This document shows, one piece after another, positions 45,746 through 55,080 of a DNA stretch of 64,000 nucleotides. A program made the translations under genes and the position numbers. The notes beneath the pieces are model-generated. The model did not search any database, was not told the DNA's origin, and saw only the letters and a list, made by a program, of their open reading frames with translations. Source of the DNA: a virus; IMG/VR virus record IMGVR_UViG_3300029442_000001, positions 62,001 to 126,000 of that record; one strand, given 5' to 3'. The first letter of the stretch is position 1, and each line of letters starts with the position of its first letter.

Positions 45746-47197
45746 TTATTTGAAAAATTTGTTGAATTGTGTAGTCGCGTTAAATGTTTTTTTTCCTATG
45801 TGACCAGACGGACCCATAATCTGTAAATAAAATTTGTCGTACTTATCGATTATTGCTAACGCTGAAGTAAGCGATTTTGCTTCAAATGCTTTATTTACAA
45901 TATCTCTCCATTTAATAATTTGATGTGATTCTTCCACTAACATCTTTGGAATAAACCCTTGATCATACATTTCGTTGGCTCGTTGCACTGCCGAAATATG
46001 AAGATAAACATTATGAGACATTAACAATGTGTATGCAAATGAATCCCAACTTGTTTTACCTTCCTTACCATTCTTATTTAGGTCGCCTTTTGCATAGTAA
46101 CAAATATCACTTATTTTTAATTTTGAACTAATGGGTGTTTCTTCAAAATGCTTATAGATTTTATCTTGTAATACAGCATCTCTAAAACTTCTATTGTCAG
46201 TTGAATATTTTTTGTCGTCTGCGCTTGGTCCCATTTTATACGACCACTTGCCTCTATCTTTGAGACTAATTTCATAATATACTTGTCCATTAGCAGTAGC
46301 AAGAAATGGACTTGCACAATCATAACTTATAGTCAAATTTGGATTATGATTTCTTCTAATTGCCCGTTGTAAGTCTGTAAACATTACAGAAAATTCAAGT
46401 TTAGAAGTACCAAGGAAATGAATCCAATCATGTATTCCTGGTTCAAGCAATCCTTCCCATTTTAAATACATTAGTCTACGCAAAATTAGATGTGGATCAG
46501 CTCTATTCTGACCACCAAATGCATACCCATTAAAATGACCTGGATACTTAGATGGATTACAATAATCTTTTACTTCATCATACCAACTATCTGCTTCTGT
46601 ATGATTTTCACCTTGTAAAACATTTAAAAATTTACAGTTACCATTTCTATTATTTATGAAATAGTCGTTGTTAATTTTAGTTGCCGCTAATGCTCCAGCA
46701 TAAGAAGTGATGCCGGTATTTTTCTTTCCTTCTTCGTTACGACATACCCACGCTGGAATATCTAACGTAATAGAGTAATCAGCATTAGTATCCATCCAAG
46801 ACAATACTTGGCTACGTTTCTTTTGCGCGATAGGACAATTAGGATTTGACCAATCTGCTGGCCACTTACCACCTGCAATTTGGAATCCGCCTGAATCTGT
46901 TAAAATAAATGAATTCTGCCTGTCGCGGCGAGTAATCATTCTTTCTTTTGGATCATTTGCTGTAATATCGATATTAGCATGACCCGCTGAATATAATGAC
47001 CACTTATATTGAAAATATCCTAATGCTGCATTTAGATAGTTCATACCTTCTACACCATTAAAAAATCCATTAGGAATTCTCGACTTTTCCACATACTCTT
47101 CAACTTGTTGTTTGCCAACGTAAGTTGAAAAGAATGTGGAAAGAGCTGGTGTAAAGATAGCAAAATCTTTTTGACTAGCTGTTAAGTTTGTGTTCAT
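45746..47197 (-). CDS. dpdA: DNA 7-deazaguanine transglycosylase DpdA
   Basis: 483 residues, tRNA-guanine-transglycosylase fold. LTDSGGFQIAGG (D101 region), NVLQGEN, FNGYAFGGQN and SYDCASPFLATANGQVYY (nucleophile Asp about 293) are TGT/DpdA motifs; the TGT zinc site is not apparent. Phage DpdA exchanges guanine in DNA for a 7-deazaguanine, protecting from restriction. With FolE, QueD and QueE but no QueC here, the predicted base is CDG. Overlaps the clamp gene by one base. Confidence 0.85.
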   Translation of the reverse strand: MNTNLTASQKDFAIFTPALSTFFSTYVGKQQVEEYVEKSRIPNGFFNGVEGMNYLNAALGYFQYKWSLYSAGHANIDITANDPKERMITRRDRQNSFILTDSGGFQIAGGKWPADWSNPNCPIAQKKRSQVLSWMDTNADYSITLDIPAWVCRNEEGKKNTGITSYAGALAATKINNDYFINNRNGNCKFLNVLQGENHTEADSWYDEVKDYCNPSKYPGHFNGYAFGGQNRADPHLILRRLMYLKWEGLLEPGIHDWIHFLGTSKLEFSVMFTDLQRAIRRNHNPNLTISYDCASPFLATANGQVYYEISLKDRGKWSYKMGPSADDKKYSTDNRSFRDAVLQDKIYKHFEETPISSKLKISDICYYAKGDLNKNGKEGKTSWDSFAYTLLMSHNVYLHISAVQRANEMYDQGFIPKMLVEESHQIIKWRDIVNKAFEAKSLTSALAIIDKYDKFYLQIMGPSGHIGKKTFNATTQFNKFFK

Positions 47198-47913
47198 TAT
47201 TTGCTCAATGCCGGAATACGATAAATGTATGCTGCTTGGCCGCTATCAACTTCAATTTCCATCATACCATCATTACTTAGACGTACAGTCTTGTCACCAC
47301 TCAATGATAAAATAGATGAAATACGTTGAACTGGATAAGACCAAGCCGTGCGAAGTTTATCACTAGCAGGTTCATGAAAAATATATCGTCCAGTATGTGA
47401 ACTTGGATCGCCAAATGTAACAACTAACTTACCCTTTTCAGTAACAAACTGACAATTGTCAACGTCACTATTGGCACTGCTTTGGTACTTAAATCTCGTT
47501 GTAGAACTAGCTGAAGGTTCGAATTCTACTTCAAACTTTGCTCCAACAAATTCAAGATCTGGAATTAATTGATTAGCAGTATCAGGCGACATCAAGCGAT
47601 ATGAATTATTATAATCACCAGATTCATTATTGAAAGAAATACTTTCAGCTTGATTCTTGCTGTTGTTAACTACTTTAATATTTGCATTTTCTTGATACTC
47701 AGGGCAGTTTAAAATTGTATTTAAACTATCAAGATTTGGAAATCCAATAGTTCCAGGAAGATCTGTAAGTTCAGTATGATACGTTCCTGATAAAACTACA
47801 GTCTTGTCATCTGAAATACCACTTACCTTGGTAACTCCATCTGTTGTTGAAATCTTGGTTCTCTTCATAAAACCAGATGTAAATTGAATAATCTCTTTTA
47901 GAGTGTTTTTCAT
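47197..47913 (-). CDS. 45: DNA polymerase sliding clamp, gp45-like
   Basis: 238 residues with repeated beta-alpha-beta units (TKISTTDGVTKVSGISDDKT, LTDLPGTIGFPNLDSLNTIL, LVVTFGDPSSHTGRYIF) and the gp45-like end. T4 gp45 is 228 aa. As a trimeric clamp it holds the polymerase and, in T4, activates late transcription at TATAAATA promoters. Next to the split polymerase. Confidence 0.8.
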   Translation of the reverse strand: MKNTLKEIIQFTSGFMKRTKISTTDGVTKVSGISDDKTVVLSGTYHTELTDLPGTIGFPNLDSLNTILNCPEYQENANIKVVNNSKNQAESISFNNESGDYNNSYRLMSPDTANQLIPDLEFVGAKFEVEFEPSASSTTRFKYQSSANSDVDNCQFVTEKGKLVVTFGDPSSHTGRYIFHEPASDKLRTAWSYPVQRISSILSLSGDKTVRLSNDGMMEIEVDSGQAAYIYRIPALSK

Positions 47914-47921
47914 TGTTGCTC

Positions 47922-49133
47922 CTATTTAAAAAATTTTGAAAAATTACTTTTTGTCTGTCTACTTGTTTCTATATTTAGATTTAAAATACCAACTAAATTT
48001 TCAATCTTGTTATCAATTGCAGATGAAGACATTGCATCATCATCAAATGGCAATTCCTTAAACCATTGTGGAAGTCTGTGTTCGTCTATTGGATATGCAA
48101 CACTTGTATAACCCATTGGATTATTTCTAAGTTTACATACAATAACTTTCATACCATCAAATATTTCTAATGCCATATTATCGTGATTGAGTTGCCGTAA
48201 TACATTCCAATTCAATGAAGCCCTAACATGACCAGGTAAATTAGATTTCTTCTTTGCCTCAAGCTCTCTAAACTTTGTTAAATTATTAACACGTTTTGGC
48301 ATACCTTTTTCCCAAGCTGGCAAATTTTGAAATACTTCTTTGAAGTTTAAAATCTTTTCTCGAACTAATGAAAAATCTACTTCAGTTAAGATATCCATTA
48401 AAATATCACGTAAGAAGTCTTGAACAATCTTTGGTGTATCTGCTCGCTTGAGATCTAATCCCATAGCTTTCATTTTACCAGGCGACCCATCTATATCAAG
48501 ACGTTTGCCATCTTTATAATACATCAAAATAGCATAACGTTTCTTAGTGATAAATAATCCAGTTTTGCCAACTAACTCAAGCCCACATCGAATTATTTTA
48601 CCATTTTGTTCTGGAGAATGAAATGCATCAAAGCAAGCTTCTGGAAAAGTTTCATTAACCTGATTAGCTAATTCTTCGTATAACTTAATACAAGTCTCTT
48701 TATCCCATTCCATTTTATCATTTTCAACATCATCTTTTATTAATGGCCAAATTGAAAAAATATCTGAATCTGTATCTCCGTATATTACACCATCTCCAAC
48801 ATAGTCAAACTTTCCCGTCAAACAATTATTAATATAAGAAGCCATATGTCTAACAATAACACGTCCAGACAATGTCGTACTTTGTCCAACACGCTTATCA
48901 TAAAATCGACAGCCAGGATTTAAAAAAGAACCATAAGCTGAATTTAAACTATTCTTAGATACTAATTGTTTCTGATCATAACTAAAAATAGTTTGTTTAA
49001 CTTCGTCTAGATTCTTATGAAAAATTTTGCCATCACGAATTTCAAGATCATTTTCTAAAATAAACAACTTTAACTCTTCAACATTACCAGAGTCTATCAA
49101 ATTTTGTAATTTCTGAAAGTCAATATTAATCAT
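47922..49133 (-). CDS. DNA polymerase, C-terminal part (family B)
   Basis: 403 residues. KNSLNSAYGSFLNPGCRFYD (motif B), YGDTDSDIFSIWP (motif C, catalytic Asp pair), GLFITKKRYAI and the thumb follow; the C-terminus IETSRQTKSNFSKFF is a possible clamp-binding tail. The N-terminal half is the separate gene 49159-50811. New N-terminal residues 1-60 have no counterpart in standard pol B. Has its own TATAAT. Confidence 0.88.
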   Translation of the reverse strand: MINIDFQKLQNLIDSGNVEELKLFILENDLEIRDGKIFHKNLDEVKQTIFSYDQKQLVSKNSLNSAYGSFLNPGCRFYDKRVGQSTTLSGRVIVRHMASYINNCLTGKFDYVGDGVIYGDTDSDIFSIWPLIKDDVENDKMEWDKETCIKLYEELANQVNETFPEACFDAFHSPEQNGKIIRCGLELVGKTGLFITKKRYAILMYYKDGKRLDIDGSPGKMKAMGLDLKRADTPKIVQDFLRDILMDILTEVDFSLVREKILNFKEVFQNLPAWEKGMPKRVNNLTKFRELEAKKKSNLPGHVRASLNWNVLRQLNHDNMALEIFDGMKVIVCKLRNNPMGYTSVAYPIDEHRLPQWFKELPFDDDAMSSSAIDNKIENLVGILNLNIETSRQTKSNFSKFFK

Positions 49134-49147
49134 TAAGTCTTATTACT

Positions 49148-49176
49148 ATTATAGCAGGTCATACTAATTTATTCAA
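49148..49176 (-). promoter_or_regulatory. Promoter between the two polymerase genes
   Basis: TTGAAT, 17 bases, TATAAT with extended TGC. Confidence 0.6.
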
Positions 49177-50811
49177 CAGTTCCTTAGGAATTTTAATTCC
49201 ATATTGTAAGTCGGAATATTGTCCCTTATATTTTTGATGTTCTTTTCTACTTGTATACCATTTTCTAAATAACCCAGGAATAATTCCTTCTGCTGCTGTT
49301 GAAAAAATTGTTCCATTAGCACTTAACGTCCATGGTTTATTATTTGTCCATATTAAGTTATACAGTTGGGCAGGTGACATTTCATCACTTTTACCAGTTT
49401 CCCAATCTACAATAATAACAGAACCAATATCTTGCTTCATCACTAATTGATATTCTAGTGATCCAAACTGACCTTCCCAAGCATTGGCAAAAGTTAAACC
49501 TTCCTTCATTTTTTGTTTTATAAATGCATCTGTCATAACTGGTCTAATCTGTCCAATAATAGTTTCAGGACTCATATTTAACATTCTAAATGAGCTAGGA
49601 TACAGACTATTAATATCAGTTACTCCTACATATTTATGAAACCCTTTCTTTGGATATGCAACATATGCACCTGCAACGCCATCGTGTTTTTCTACGCCAT
49701 CTTCGTCTTCATCTTCAAGATCTTTGGGTTCATGTTTTCTGTTTGGAACAACTAATTGTTTATCGTGACATTCATTAATTGCAGCTTGTTCTGTTTGTAA
49801 AACTGTTCCTTTAACTGTAGGAAGTAATACTGTATTAGTATGAGCAAGATTGTTTGCTAATCCAATATAATGTAATTTTCTATCTAATAGGTCAAGAAGA
49901 TTAACATCTTGTCTGTTATATTCAATAAACTTTTTGAAATCATTATTATATAACTGAGCCAATGTTCCATCATATTCAGTCTTAGATCCTAATTTTTCAA
50001 ACTCTGCAATCGCATTTAAACTATAACTATGATGTTCACCAGGAGTAAACTTTTTGTACAGTGCCATATAATCTAAATGAATTCGTCCTATTAGATCATA
50101 TGATTCTTTTTCAACACCATATCTAGTATAAGAAAACTTCTTTGGATACTGATTCCATAAACACAATCTACTTGTATCATTTTTTGATAATATCTTGCAT
50201 ATCCTATTCACTATATAGGGAATATCGTATCCCTCGCTGTTCCACCCGCTTAGAATATCACAATCATCTATCAAAGTTAAAAAAGTATTTAACAGATCAA
50301 CTTCAGTCTCAAAAACAAAAGTATTACTAAACTGATTAGCGATTTCTTGACCTTGCTCAAATGTTAAAGTTTTTGGAGGTAAAGCTAGAGTAACAAGTTC
50401 ATCTAACCAATTCAAATAAACTGTAACCGCAGTTATTGGCATAAAAGCATCTTCAGGACTGCTAAATCCACCTTTTGGGTCTGAGTCGACTTCTATATCA
50501 AAAAATCCAATATTCAACTTAGGAGAAGGTAAGTGCCTATAATTCTCGTATAGGCACTGGAATGTCCAATTTAGATCACTTTCCCAAATAACTTTATTGC
50601 TGTGGATCCTAAGTTCTTTTTGAAACTCTTTAAAATTGTTGGTTTTAAATTTACTTACAGAAGTATTATATATTGTTCTATACTTACCTTTATTATCAGT
50701 AAAATAAAATTCGTAATTAGCCAAATAATCTTTATAGATCCGCTGGCCATTTACCCTCTCAACAACATATACTTTATTATCCTGCTTTGAAAATAATGCG
50801 TCCACATACAT
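49159..50811 (-). CDS. DNA polymerase, N-terminal part (family B)
   Basis: 550 residues. FFDIEVDS (Exo I), LSGWNSEGYDIPYI (Exo II) and YNRQDVNLL (Exo III) form the 3'-5' exonuclease; DINSLYPSSFRMLNMSPETI is polymerase motif A. It ends soon after the fingers' start, before motif B. Split family-B polymerases are known in some T4-like phages. Both halves would have to assemble for activity. Confidence 0.9.
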   Translation of the reverse strand: MYVDALFSKQDNKVYVVERVNGQRIYKDYLANYEFYFTDNKGKYRTIYNTSVSKFKTNNFKEFQKELRIHSNKVIWESDLNWTFQCLYENYRHLPSPKLNIGFFDIEVDSDPKGGFSSPEDAFMPITAVTVYLNWLDELVTLALPPKTLTFEQGQEIANQFSNTFVFETEVDLLNTFLTLIDDCDILSGWNSEGYDIPYIVNRICKILSKNDTSRLCLWNQYPKKFSYTRYGVEKESYDLIGRIHLDYMALYKKFTPGEHHSYSLNAIAEFEKLGSKTEYDGTLAQLYNNDFKKFIEYNRQDVNLLDLLDRKLHYIGLANNLAHTNTVLLPTVKGTVLQTEQAAINECHDKQLVVPNRKHEPKDLEDEDEDGVEKHDGVAGAYVAYPKKGFHKYVGVTDINSLYPSSFRMLNMSPETIIGQIRPVMTDAFIKQKMKEGLTFANAWEGQFGSLEYQLVMKQDIGSVIIVDWETGKSDEMSPAQLYNLIWTNNKPWTLSANGTIFSTAAEGIIPGLFRKWYTSRKEHQKYKGQYSDLQYGIKIPKELLNKLV

Positions 50812-50843
50812 AGTTAATTTTACATCTCCTTTAGATGTGGGAA

Positions 50844-51119
50844 TTACTTCATTTTTACTGTGTCAAGAATGTTTGAAATTTGAGTATTATCCATTTCATT
50901 AACATCCCATGAATTCTTATATGCCATTTTTAATGCACGTTTCAAAACTGAAGGCTTAATTTCCCATTCTTTAGCTAGGTTATTAAGTGTATCTGCTAAA
51001 CCCTCATTAAGTGTTTCAACTTCGTGCATCACACTTAATCCTTCCTTAAAAACTTGTTCTAATTTTACTTTTTCTTCACCATTAAAAATCTTTAACGTCT
51101 GAGTACTTGTATTTTCCAT
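50844..51119 (-). CDS. DsbA-like double-strand DNA-binding protein
   Basis: Start at ATG 51119 (MENTSTQTLKIFNGEEKVKL). 91 residues, helical, with WEIKPSVLKRALKMAYKNSW and QISNILDTVKMK, resembling in size and layout T4 DsbA (89 aa), which binds late-promoter regions. Identification is from pattern recall. Promoter at 51142-51170. Confidence 0.55.
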   Translation of the reverse strand: MENTSTQTLKIFNGEEKVKLEQVFKEGLSVMHEVETLNEGLADTLNNLAKEWEIKPSVLKRALKMAYKNSWDVNEMDNTQISNILDTVKMK

Positions 51120-51141
51120 ATTTACATTGTCCTTAGTATTA

Positions 51142-51170
51142 AGTTTAACATAACGTTCGGTACATGTCAA
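51142..51170 (-). promoter_or_regulatory. Early promoter for the DsbA-like gene
   Basis: TTGACA, 17 bases, TAAACT. Confidence 0.55.
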
Positions 51171-51228
51171 CTGTCGTATTTAGTGGTGTTAAATTTGTAC
51201 AAAATTTCTGTCACTAATATTTGTAGAT

Positions 51229-51236
51229 GATAAATA
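51229..51236 (+). promoter_or_regulatory. Late-promoter octamer, plus strand
   Basis: GATAAATA; a small hairpin GAAGTA-gaaaa-TACTTC (51242-51258) follows, then the leader of the 95-aa gene. Confidence 0.5.
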
Positions 51237-51287
51237 TTTGTGAAGTAGAAAATACTTCAATCAAACTAGTTTATGGAGAAGTAAAAT

Positions 51288-51575
51288 ATGAATATGGCAC
51301 AATTTAGCACAGAAGAACAAGCTAAGGCAATGTTAGCTCTAATCGGTCCTATGGGCGGTGGTGGATCTTACTATGTACCTGAGTATGCTGGTCCGTTCAG
51401 TGTTGACTTAGGTCCGGATAGTGCAGTAAAGTTTTGGCATCTACGCCTTTTCAATGGCTTTGAATGCAACGTAGGCTTAAATCAAGCTAACGTAGACAAG
51501 TACGGCGTAGAACAAGCCAAGGCTCAGTCAAAGGCTGAAATGCAGGCTGCTGGACGTTGGACAATTAACGCTTAA
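51288..51575 (+). CDS. Hypothetical protein, 95 aa, plus strand
   Basis: MNMAQFSTEEQAKAMLALIG, a Gly-rich turn (MGGGGSYYVPEYAGPF), then mixed alpha/beta with VKFWHLRLFNGFECNVGLNQ. TATGGAGAAGTAAAAT before the ATG, late octamer upstream, terminator downstream: a monocistronic late gene, perhaps highly expressed. G+C above the neighbours. No family recognised. Confidence 0.65.
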   Translation: MNMAQFSTEEQAKAMLALIGPMGGGGSYYVPEYAGPFSVDLGPDSAVKFWHLRLFNGFECNVGLNQANVDKYGVEQAKAQSKAEMQAAGRWTINA

Positions 51576-51610
51576 CTAAAAGGGTAGGTGATCTTTAATT
51601 CTTGGAAATT

Positions 51611-51631
51611 GGAGCGTATAAATTACGCTCC
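51611..51631. terminator. Bidirectional terminator
   Basis: GGAGCGTA, loop TAAAT, TACGCTCC, followed by ATTTT on the plus strand. Serves the 95-aa gene and overlaps the end of the NUDIX gene on the minus strand. Confidence 0.7.
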
Positions 51632-52402
51632 ATTTTCATGAGTGAGGAAATATTTAAATATTTCTTGTTGATCTTTTCTTATTTTCAATAAATCGTCTGG
51701 TAAAGTAAACCACTTAGTATTACCAGTTTCAAAGTCTGTATTAGAAAAGTTATTAGGATCAAATATTTCACAAGCAAATACATGCAAATCGTATTGTTTA
51801 TACTTAAAAATATTTATTGGCTCAACTTGTTTGACATTTGAAAGAACTAATCCAACTTCTTCTTGTGCTTCTTTCAATGCATTATTTATTGGGCTGTAAC
51901 TTGGTTCAATTCCACCTTTTGCTAATTGAAATTTTGTTCCACCAAATGAAGGATCAGACGGTTTCATTAGTAATACTTTTAATTTACCATTATCATAGTA
52001 ATATGGAATCATCCCCGACTTATCTCTTTGTTTAGTTGAAATATCATGTAAAAACTTTATAGCTTGTAGCTTATTAGGAAATTCATGAAATAAATTAGTC
52101 TTTTCGTCTGTCAGATTGAAAGCATACCCACCACTAAGTGGATGCGAAGCAATATGTTTAATAATATTAAGAATATTTTTAGTAGTAGATTTAAATTCGT
52201 ATTCAATTCTGGTTCCTGGAGTAAAGTTAACTCCACCCAAATAAGTAGCAAATCGTACCGCACCATTGTTCATTTCTAGATCAATATCTGGAACTAGATC
52301 TCTGTGTGCTGCTGGATAGTATCCTGAAAATCTTTCAATTAGTTTGCCGCTGGCTGTTATTAATCCAAAATATGTTTGATGTTCAACTTCATTTAATCTC
52401 AT
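51623..52402 (-). CDS. NUDIX hydrolase
   Basis: 259 residues. An unknown N-terminal domain (1-115) is followed by a NUDIX domain: the box reads GGIEP ... ALKEAQEEVGL (about 170-190), with K for the usual R and a variant spacing, preceded by KLKVLLMKPSD. Could cleave NDP-X, RNA caps or NAD-type compounds. ATGA overlap with the CCA enzyme gene; last gene of the coupled operon. N-terminus MRLNEVEHQ only weakly fits the shared tag. Confidence 0.8.
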   Translation of the reverse strand: MRLNEVEHQTYFGLITASGKLIERFSGYYPAAHRDLVPDIDLEMNNGAVRFATYLGGVNFTPGTRIEYEFKSTTKNILNIIKHIASHPLSGGYAFNLTDEKTNLFHEFPNKLQAIKFLHDISTKQRDKSGMIPYYYDNGKLKVLLMKPSDPSFGGTKFQLAKGGIEPSYSPINNALKEAQEEVGLVLSNVKQVEPINIFKYKQYDLHVFACEIFDPNNFSNTDFETGNTKWFTLPDDLLKIRKDQQEIFKYFLTHENGA

Positions 52403-53847
52403 TGTTTTAGGTTCCTAATCATATTTTTAGCCAATACTTCTGCATCATGTCTTGTAAAATTTGGATTCTTAAGAGTAGCATCAAGTATTTTATTTTTGAT
52501 ATCGCCAACTAGTCTACCTTTTGCACCCAACGCCATAATTTCATTACCATCCAATATACTCTTAGTATTAAGGATTTGATTGATATCCATTTGTTGGATA
52601 CGCTTTCTGATCATATTGATTTGTTCTGGCAATCCGTGACCTACAGCATGAGAATTATTGTCTGCATTGATTACGTCCAACACATCCTCAAGATTGTGAC
52701 TAACTCTGTAGATAAACTTTCTAAGAGTTGAATCCTTCATAAGTGTTCCATCTGGACCAGCGCTCTTCAATCCCATATGATTACTGATAATAATACAAAC
52801 TTTATCAATAACTTCAGTTGGGTATTTTAGTCTACGCAAAGCAACTTTTGCAATGTCTGCTCCAATACTTTCGTGACCAATAAATTGCACTTTTCCATCT
52901 TTTTCTGTTCTCGTTGAAGATTTTCCACAATCGTGAAATAGTGCCGCTAGTCTCTTAATAAGGTCTGGTGAACTATTGTCTAGAACTGTTAGAGTGTGTC
53001 CAAGTGCATCTTGGTTATGAAACTTGTTTTGCTTTAGCTTATCTAGTGCTTTAAGCTCAGGCAAAATTACGTCCATAATGCCAGTAATTCTAAATAGTTC
53101 AAATGCTTTACCAGGCTTATTAAGAACAAGAATTTTACTGATCTCATCATTGATTCGTTCTGCACTGATACTCTTAAGAGAGGGAGCAGCTTTTTTAATT
53201 GATTTAATGACATTAAGTGGAAGAGTAAATCCATACTTAATTGCAAATCGAACAGCACGAAGAATACGAAGAGGATCTTCTGAAAATATTAGTTCTGGCT
53301 TTCCGGTTGTATTGAGTACTCCATTTTTAAGATCTTTCAAACCACGTCCACTCAAATCAAGTATCTCACCAGTTTGTAGATTTTGAATTAGAGAATTTAT
53401 TGTGAAATCTCTGCGTAGTACATCATCCTTCAACGTTCCAGCCACTACAGCTGGCTTACGACTTCCTGGAGTATATTTTTCTGTCCTGGGTGCTACAAAC
53501 TCGACATCCATTGGTCCCGAATTTGTTTTGATTGCAAGTTTTGCAGTAAAATATGTTGGGAACAATACAGGATTGCTATCTTGCTTAAAAATACCAAGCT
53601 TTTTAGCAATAAATGTGGCTGCATCAAGCCCAGCAGTAGGTCCACCATCAACAACAATATCGATATCTTTTGAATTTTTACCCAAAAGTGTATCACGCAC
53701 AAATCCTCCAGCAATAAATAGCCTTCCGTCGAATTCAGATCCTTCGATTGCATTTTTCAGAAGTTCAATTGTTTCGTCGGTTTGTGATGATTCCATTATC
53801 ATACTACTATTATACACTCTTTGGTTGATAATTTCAAATATTTTCAT
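52399..53847 (-). CDS. cca: CCA-adding tRNA nucleotidyltransferase with HD domain
   Basis: 482 residues. LFIAGGFVRDTLLGKNSKDI with DIDIV (catalytic Asp pair), RRDFTINSL, EDPLRILRAVRFA and the HD motif ALFHDCGKSS fit class II CCA-adding enzymes with an HD domain. It would add CCA to the phage tRNAs that lack it (about ten here). N-terminus MKIFEIINQ resembles the shared tag of this operon. Confidence 0.9.
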   Translation of the reverse strand: MKIFEIINQRVYNSSMIMESSQTDETIELLKNAIEGSEFDGRLFIAGGFVRDTLLGKNSKDIDIVVDGGPTAGLDAATFIAKKLGIFKQDSNPVLFPTYFTAKLAIKTNSGPMDVEFVAPRTEKYTPGSRKPAVVAGTLKDDVLRRDFTINSLIQNLQTGEILDLSGRGLKDLKNGVLNTTGKPELIFSEDPLRILRAVRFAIKYGFTLPLNVIKSIKKAAPSLKSISAERINDEISKILVLNKPGKAFELFRITGIMDVILPELKALDKLKQNKFHNQDALGHTLTVLDNSSPDLIKRLAALFHDCGKSSTRTEKDGKVQFIGHESIGADIAKVALRRLKYPTEVIDKVCIIISNHMGLKSAGPDGTLMKDSTLRKFIYRVSHNLEDVLDVINADNNSHAVGHGLPEQINMIRKRIQQMDINQILNTKSILDGNEIMALGAKGRLVGDIKNKILDATLKNPNFTRHDAEVLAKNMIRNLKQ

Positions 53848-53856
53848 TACTTTCCT

Positions 53857-54333
53857 TTATCCAATATACTTTTCTAATTTATTGCCGTCTGCTTGTTTTT
53901 TATATCCTAATCGTTCATAAAATGATTTGGCTGTTGAAGTTAACACTATTTTCTTAACTCCTTTTATTTTAGCTTCTTTTTCTAACGCATTTATAACTTG
54001 TGATCCAGCGCCCCTTTCAATGGATCCAACATTCATAATTTCCGCTTCAGTTGATTTTCGTGGGATCCACATTGATCCAGCTGCTACAATCTTATTATTT
54101 AAAATAACAAATGCTGTCCTAATGTTAGCTCGCTGTGATAAAGGTGCATTGATTTGTATTTCTAATACTGTACTAATATGACATAATGCAGCATATTCAT
54201 GATTTTCTTCGCCGTTTTCTTCCAATTCAGCTATTCGTTCATCAACTTGTTTAATTGATTGACGTGCAATATTATCAGACAGATTAATGCCAGTTTGTAC
54301 ATTTTCTTTTAATATCATTTCTGTTATTTTCAT
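53857..54333 (-). CDS. GNAT-like acetyltransferase with capsid-targeting-like N-terminus
   Basis: 158 residues. MKITEMILKEN fits the operon tag. VILNNKIVAAGSMW, VGSIERGAGSQVINALEKEA (acetyl-CoA loop) and KSFYERLGYK match the GNAT fold. Substrate unknown; if injected it could acetylate host proteins. Confidence 0.72.
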   Translation of the reverse strand: MKITEMILKENVQTGINLSDNIARQSIKQVDERIAELEENGEENHEYAALCHISTVLEIQINAPLSQRANIRTAFVILNNKIVAAGSMWIPRKSTEAEIMNVGSIERGAGSQVINALEKEAKIKGVKKIVLTSTAKSFYERLGYKKQADGNKLEKYIG

Positions 54334-54713
54334 TGCTTTTCTTTTTTCACAAACGAATTTACAGGACTTCGTTTGTTTACTGTTGTCGATTCTTCACTTT
54401 TGGTTGTACTAATTTGCTTAATTGCACTTTTACCTGGCATCATTTTCAAAGCTAGTTTAATTGTTTCTTCATCTTCTGGACATTGTGTTGAGATAAACAT
54501 ATTCTCACCAAATATTGAGTCTTCTACATTAGTTTTTGGTAAAACTCCTGCTTGCAGAGCCCTTGCACGAGCAATAGCCATTCCCATCCTATATTGAAAA
54601 TATGGGTCTTGATTGGTTAACTCAGGCAGAATAAATGCAGCAGGCAAAGCTCTTGCTACATCAATTTGAATACTACCTTCTCCACTTTCGTTTAATATTT
54701 CCTTAATAGTCAT
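54330..54713 (-). CDS. Hypothetical protein with tag, 127 aa
   Basis: MTIKEILNESGEG start, then a helical core (YRMGMAIARARALQAGVLPK) and a basic, disordered C-terminus. Resembles small proteins of cyanophage-type virions (from memory). ATGA overlaps on both sides. Confidence 0.65.
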   Translation of the reverse strand: MTIKEILNESGEGSIQIDVARALPAAFILPELTNQDPYFQYRMGMAIARARALQAGVLPKTNVEDSIFGENMFISTQCPEDEETIKLALKMMPGKSAIKQISTTKSEESTTVNKRSPVNSFVKKEKQ

Positions 54714-55066
54714 TTAAAGTTTCCTGGATTCTTAGATTTATTGAAAAAGTCAGCAGTAACTTTATCACTTACATTAACTGGCTTATTCTCTTTTTTGTGA
54801 ACTACATATGTTGGGTGTGGCAAATTTAATTGATGTGCTAATATTTTACTTGGATTACCATAATATGATTGTTGTCCAATTCTAACGCTTATATCATTTA
54901 TCCTTTGTATTGGAATATAAACTGATAGATTTCCTTTTGTATAAACATGCTCGTTATTTTGAACTCCATCATACATATATCCGTTGTCAACAAGCATATT
55001 ATTCGAAATGACCTGATTGGCTGTCATCTTTCCAATTTTTTTGACACTAACTTCACAAATTTGCAT
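54710..55066 (-). CDS. Hypothetical protein, 118 aa
   Basis: MQICEVSVKKIGKMTANQVI; beta-rich middle (LSVYIPIQRINDISVRIGQQ), lysine/asparagine-rich end. GATAAATA lies six bases before the ATG. Resembles neighbouring small phage proteins with a shared fold; not recognised. Confidence 0.6.
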   Translation of the reverse strand: MQICEVSVKKIGKMTANQVISNNMLVDNGYMYDGVQNNEHVYTKGNLSVYIPIQRINDISVRIGQQSYYGNPSKILAHQLNLPHPTYVVHKKENKPVNVSDKVTADFFNKSKNPGNFK

Positions 55067-55072
55067 ATACTA

Positions 55073-55080
55073 TATTTATC
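55073..55080 (-). promoter_or_regulatory. Late-promoter octamer before the 118-aa gene
   Basis: GATAAATA, then six bases (TAGTAT), then ATG 55066. Confidence 0.45.
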
